Part shown: one piece after another, positions 62,993 through 64,000 of the stretch
How the letters are laid out: the number at the start of each line of letters is the position of its first letter
How positions within the stretch are numbered: position 1 is the stretch's first letter
DNA from: UBA7330 sp043554545
GTDB lineage: Bacteria; Bacteroidota; Bacteroidia; Cytophagales; Cyclobacteriaceae
Length of the DNA: 64,000 nt
Direction: 5' to 3'
Assembly (NCBI GenBank): GCA_043554545.1
Contig: CP121337.1
Location: 1,550,001 to 1,614,000 of the forward strand
Notes under the pieces: generated by a model
Seen by the model: the letters and a program-made list of their open reading frames with translations, nothing else
What the model was told of the DNA's origin: nothing
Database searches by the model: none
Position numbers and translations under genes: made by a program

Positions 62993-64000
62993 TTATTTTG
63001 TTTTATCTATTAATGTATGTATTTGATCTTTGTTGGTCAACAACTCAATTTCCAGGTTATAGGATCTGGATTCTCCTGGCTCCAGAAAAATGAGCGATTT
63101 TTCTTTGCGTGCTGTTGCCTGTCCAATCGGCGGGTGTGTCCCCGGCTCTAATGCGGTCACATATTCTTTTTTACCCCAGTGCTGCCAGTTGGCAAGCCAG
63201 GGTAACTGTTTCTTTGGGTACCTGATGGCTAAGGCAAAGCCTAAGTCAGGATTGTATACACCTGCCTGTGCCATGCCTTTTGAATCAGGCGTTAAATCAA
63301 CAAACCCACAGGCCTCACCATAACCCTGATGAGCTTCTAATGGCGGCTGACAGGCCTTGAAATCATGGTCGTTGTTGAAAATCTGATCATCCATTTCCCC
63401 ACCACGTGATTTGCACGTGCCATTCCAAAGCAGCTGAGTGCCTTCATCAATAAGGGGCCAGCCGAAGTTGATGTGATATAGGTACATGTGTGGTGCTGGC
63501 TGGTTACCGGCGTTGATAACCTCATCATCAATCCTGATTACGGATTGTCCCAGGGTGCCTGAAATCTTGCGCCTCAGCTCCAGTCGGTTCCCGAATACCT
63601 GTGTCTGTTTCATGGTACCGGTAATGCTCATATCCATTTTGCCTCGTAATGGGTCTGGCTGAACGATGGATTCAATGGTGGCAGGTGTATTGCTAATTTG
63701 ATCGTGCAAACCCCGGCTGCCAAATTCATCTTCTTCCGGACCCCCGACATGCGTCATCCCACAGGTGGTGATTAAACCTCCACTAAATGATTTAAGCCAT
63801 TCAATGCCACTGCTTGCAGAAGCTTCTGGTGGCGTGATACCCCCGTGGCTGAGCCAGGCCAGGCTATGTTGATTAAAGAAAGCATCAACGATGTCAAGGC
63901 TGCGGTCCAGGACTACCTTATATCTTAGCCCGGTACCTGTATTGATCCAGGCAATGCGGGTATTTCTTCCTGCTCCATTGTCAAGAATGGAAGTTTCGAT
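62993..64000 (-). CDS. DUF4432 (aldose-1-epimerase-like) protein, C-terminal part
   Basis: The frame is open from the window edge: 336 residues are visible, including the upstream part RNTRIAWINTGTGLRYKVVLDRSLDI and SFSGGLITTCGMTHVGG. It continues to the stop at 62993. An ATG at 63757 lies inside the conserved domain and is not the start. DUF4432 proteins share the galactose-mutarotase fold and are thought to act on sugars; GLITTCGMTHVG and HINFGWPLI are family-like. It is the first visible gene of the operon; its 5' end is outside the window. Confidence 0.82.
   Translation of the reverse strand: METSILDNGAGRNTRIAWINTGTGLRYKVVLDRSLDIVDAFFNQHSLAWLSHGGITPPEASASSGIEWLKSFSGGLITTCGMTHVGGPEEDEFGSRGLHDQISNTPATIESIVQPDPLRGKMDMSITGTMKQTQVFGNRLELRRKISGTLGQSVIRIDDEVINAGNQPAPHMYLYHINFGWPLIDEGTQLLWNGTCKSRGGEMDDQIFNNDHDFKACQPPLEAHQGYGEACGFVDLTPDSKGMAQAGVYNPDLGFALAIRYPKKQLPWLANWQHWGKKEYVTALEPGTHPPIGQATARKEKSLIFLEPGESRSYNLEIELLTNKDQIHTLIDKTK

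Overview
The window comes from a gliding-type member of the Bacteroidota, most likely the Cytophagales. The evidence is a gldA-gldF-gldG cluster (about 1.0-4.2 kb), a very large secreted protein ending in a type IX secretion (T9SS) type-A sorting domain (45-50 kb), lipoproteins and secreted proteins of Bacteroidota style, few Shine-Dalgarno-like sites, and a possible promoter of the TTG-N20-TATAATTG kind. Assignment below class level is inference; no rRNA is present.

Layout. (1) 0-7.5 kb: a partial DnaQ-like exonuclease and a Mur-ligase-like protein, then the gliding ABC transporter operon gldA-gldF-gldG-DUF4340, a thioredoxin-like protein and a TPR lipoprotein. (2) 7.5-23.8 kb: housekeeping genes. 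They include a CoA-type Nudix hydrolase, a compact purC-STAS-rnz-yhhQ operon, an MFS nucleoside-type transporter, a MORN/YwqK repeat protein, a thiolase, a batB-batC pair, a TIGR04283-type glycosyltransferase, an FG-GAP protein, and a BaiN-type flavoprotein with a CvfB-type RNA-binding protein. (3) 23.9-33.2 kb: a sulfatase, then a three-gene operon (DUF1549/DUF1553 cytochrome, DUF1501 protein, cytochrome-LRR membrane protein) divergent from an AraC regulator. This gene set resembles clusters best known from Planctomycetes. (4) 33.2-45.1 kb: a repeat-rich accessory island. Only about half of it is coding (two YefM/YoeB toxin-antitoxin modules, two DoxX proteins, an SDR, a Gfo/Idh/MocA enzyme, an RNase H-like protein). 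The rest is a mosaic of dispersed, mostly same-oriented hairpin modules. (5) 45.1-59.3 kb: the T9SS protein, more hairpin families, small secreted proteins, a TolB-TPR-AraC regulator, a class III nucleotide cyclase, and tRNA-Arg(TCT) and tRNA-Ser(GCT) surrounded by partial tRNA copies. (6) 59.4-64 kb: a sugar-catabolism-like operon (DUF4432, phosphomannose-isomerase-like cupin, TIM-barrel isomerase, Gfo/Idh/MocA dehydrogenase) ending in a clear terminator and running off the window.

The most unusual content is the non-coding repeat system of regions 4 and 5. At least eight hairpin modules recur and are shuffled between islands. Several carry loops known to stabilise RNA (C-TTCG-G, GAGA). One is an approximately 130-bp element of four consecutive hairpins whose copies differ by changes that keep G-U pairing. 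No transposase, REP-associated tyrosine transposase or reverse transcriptase is encoded here, so any mobilising enzyme would have to act from elsewhere. A separate orphan intrinsic terminator near 51.25 kb suggests a small RNA gene.
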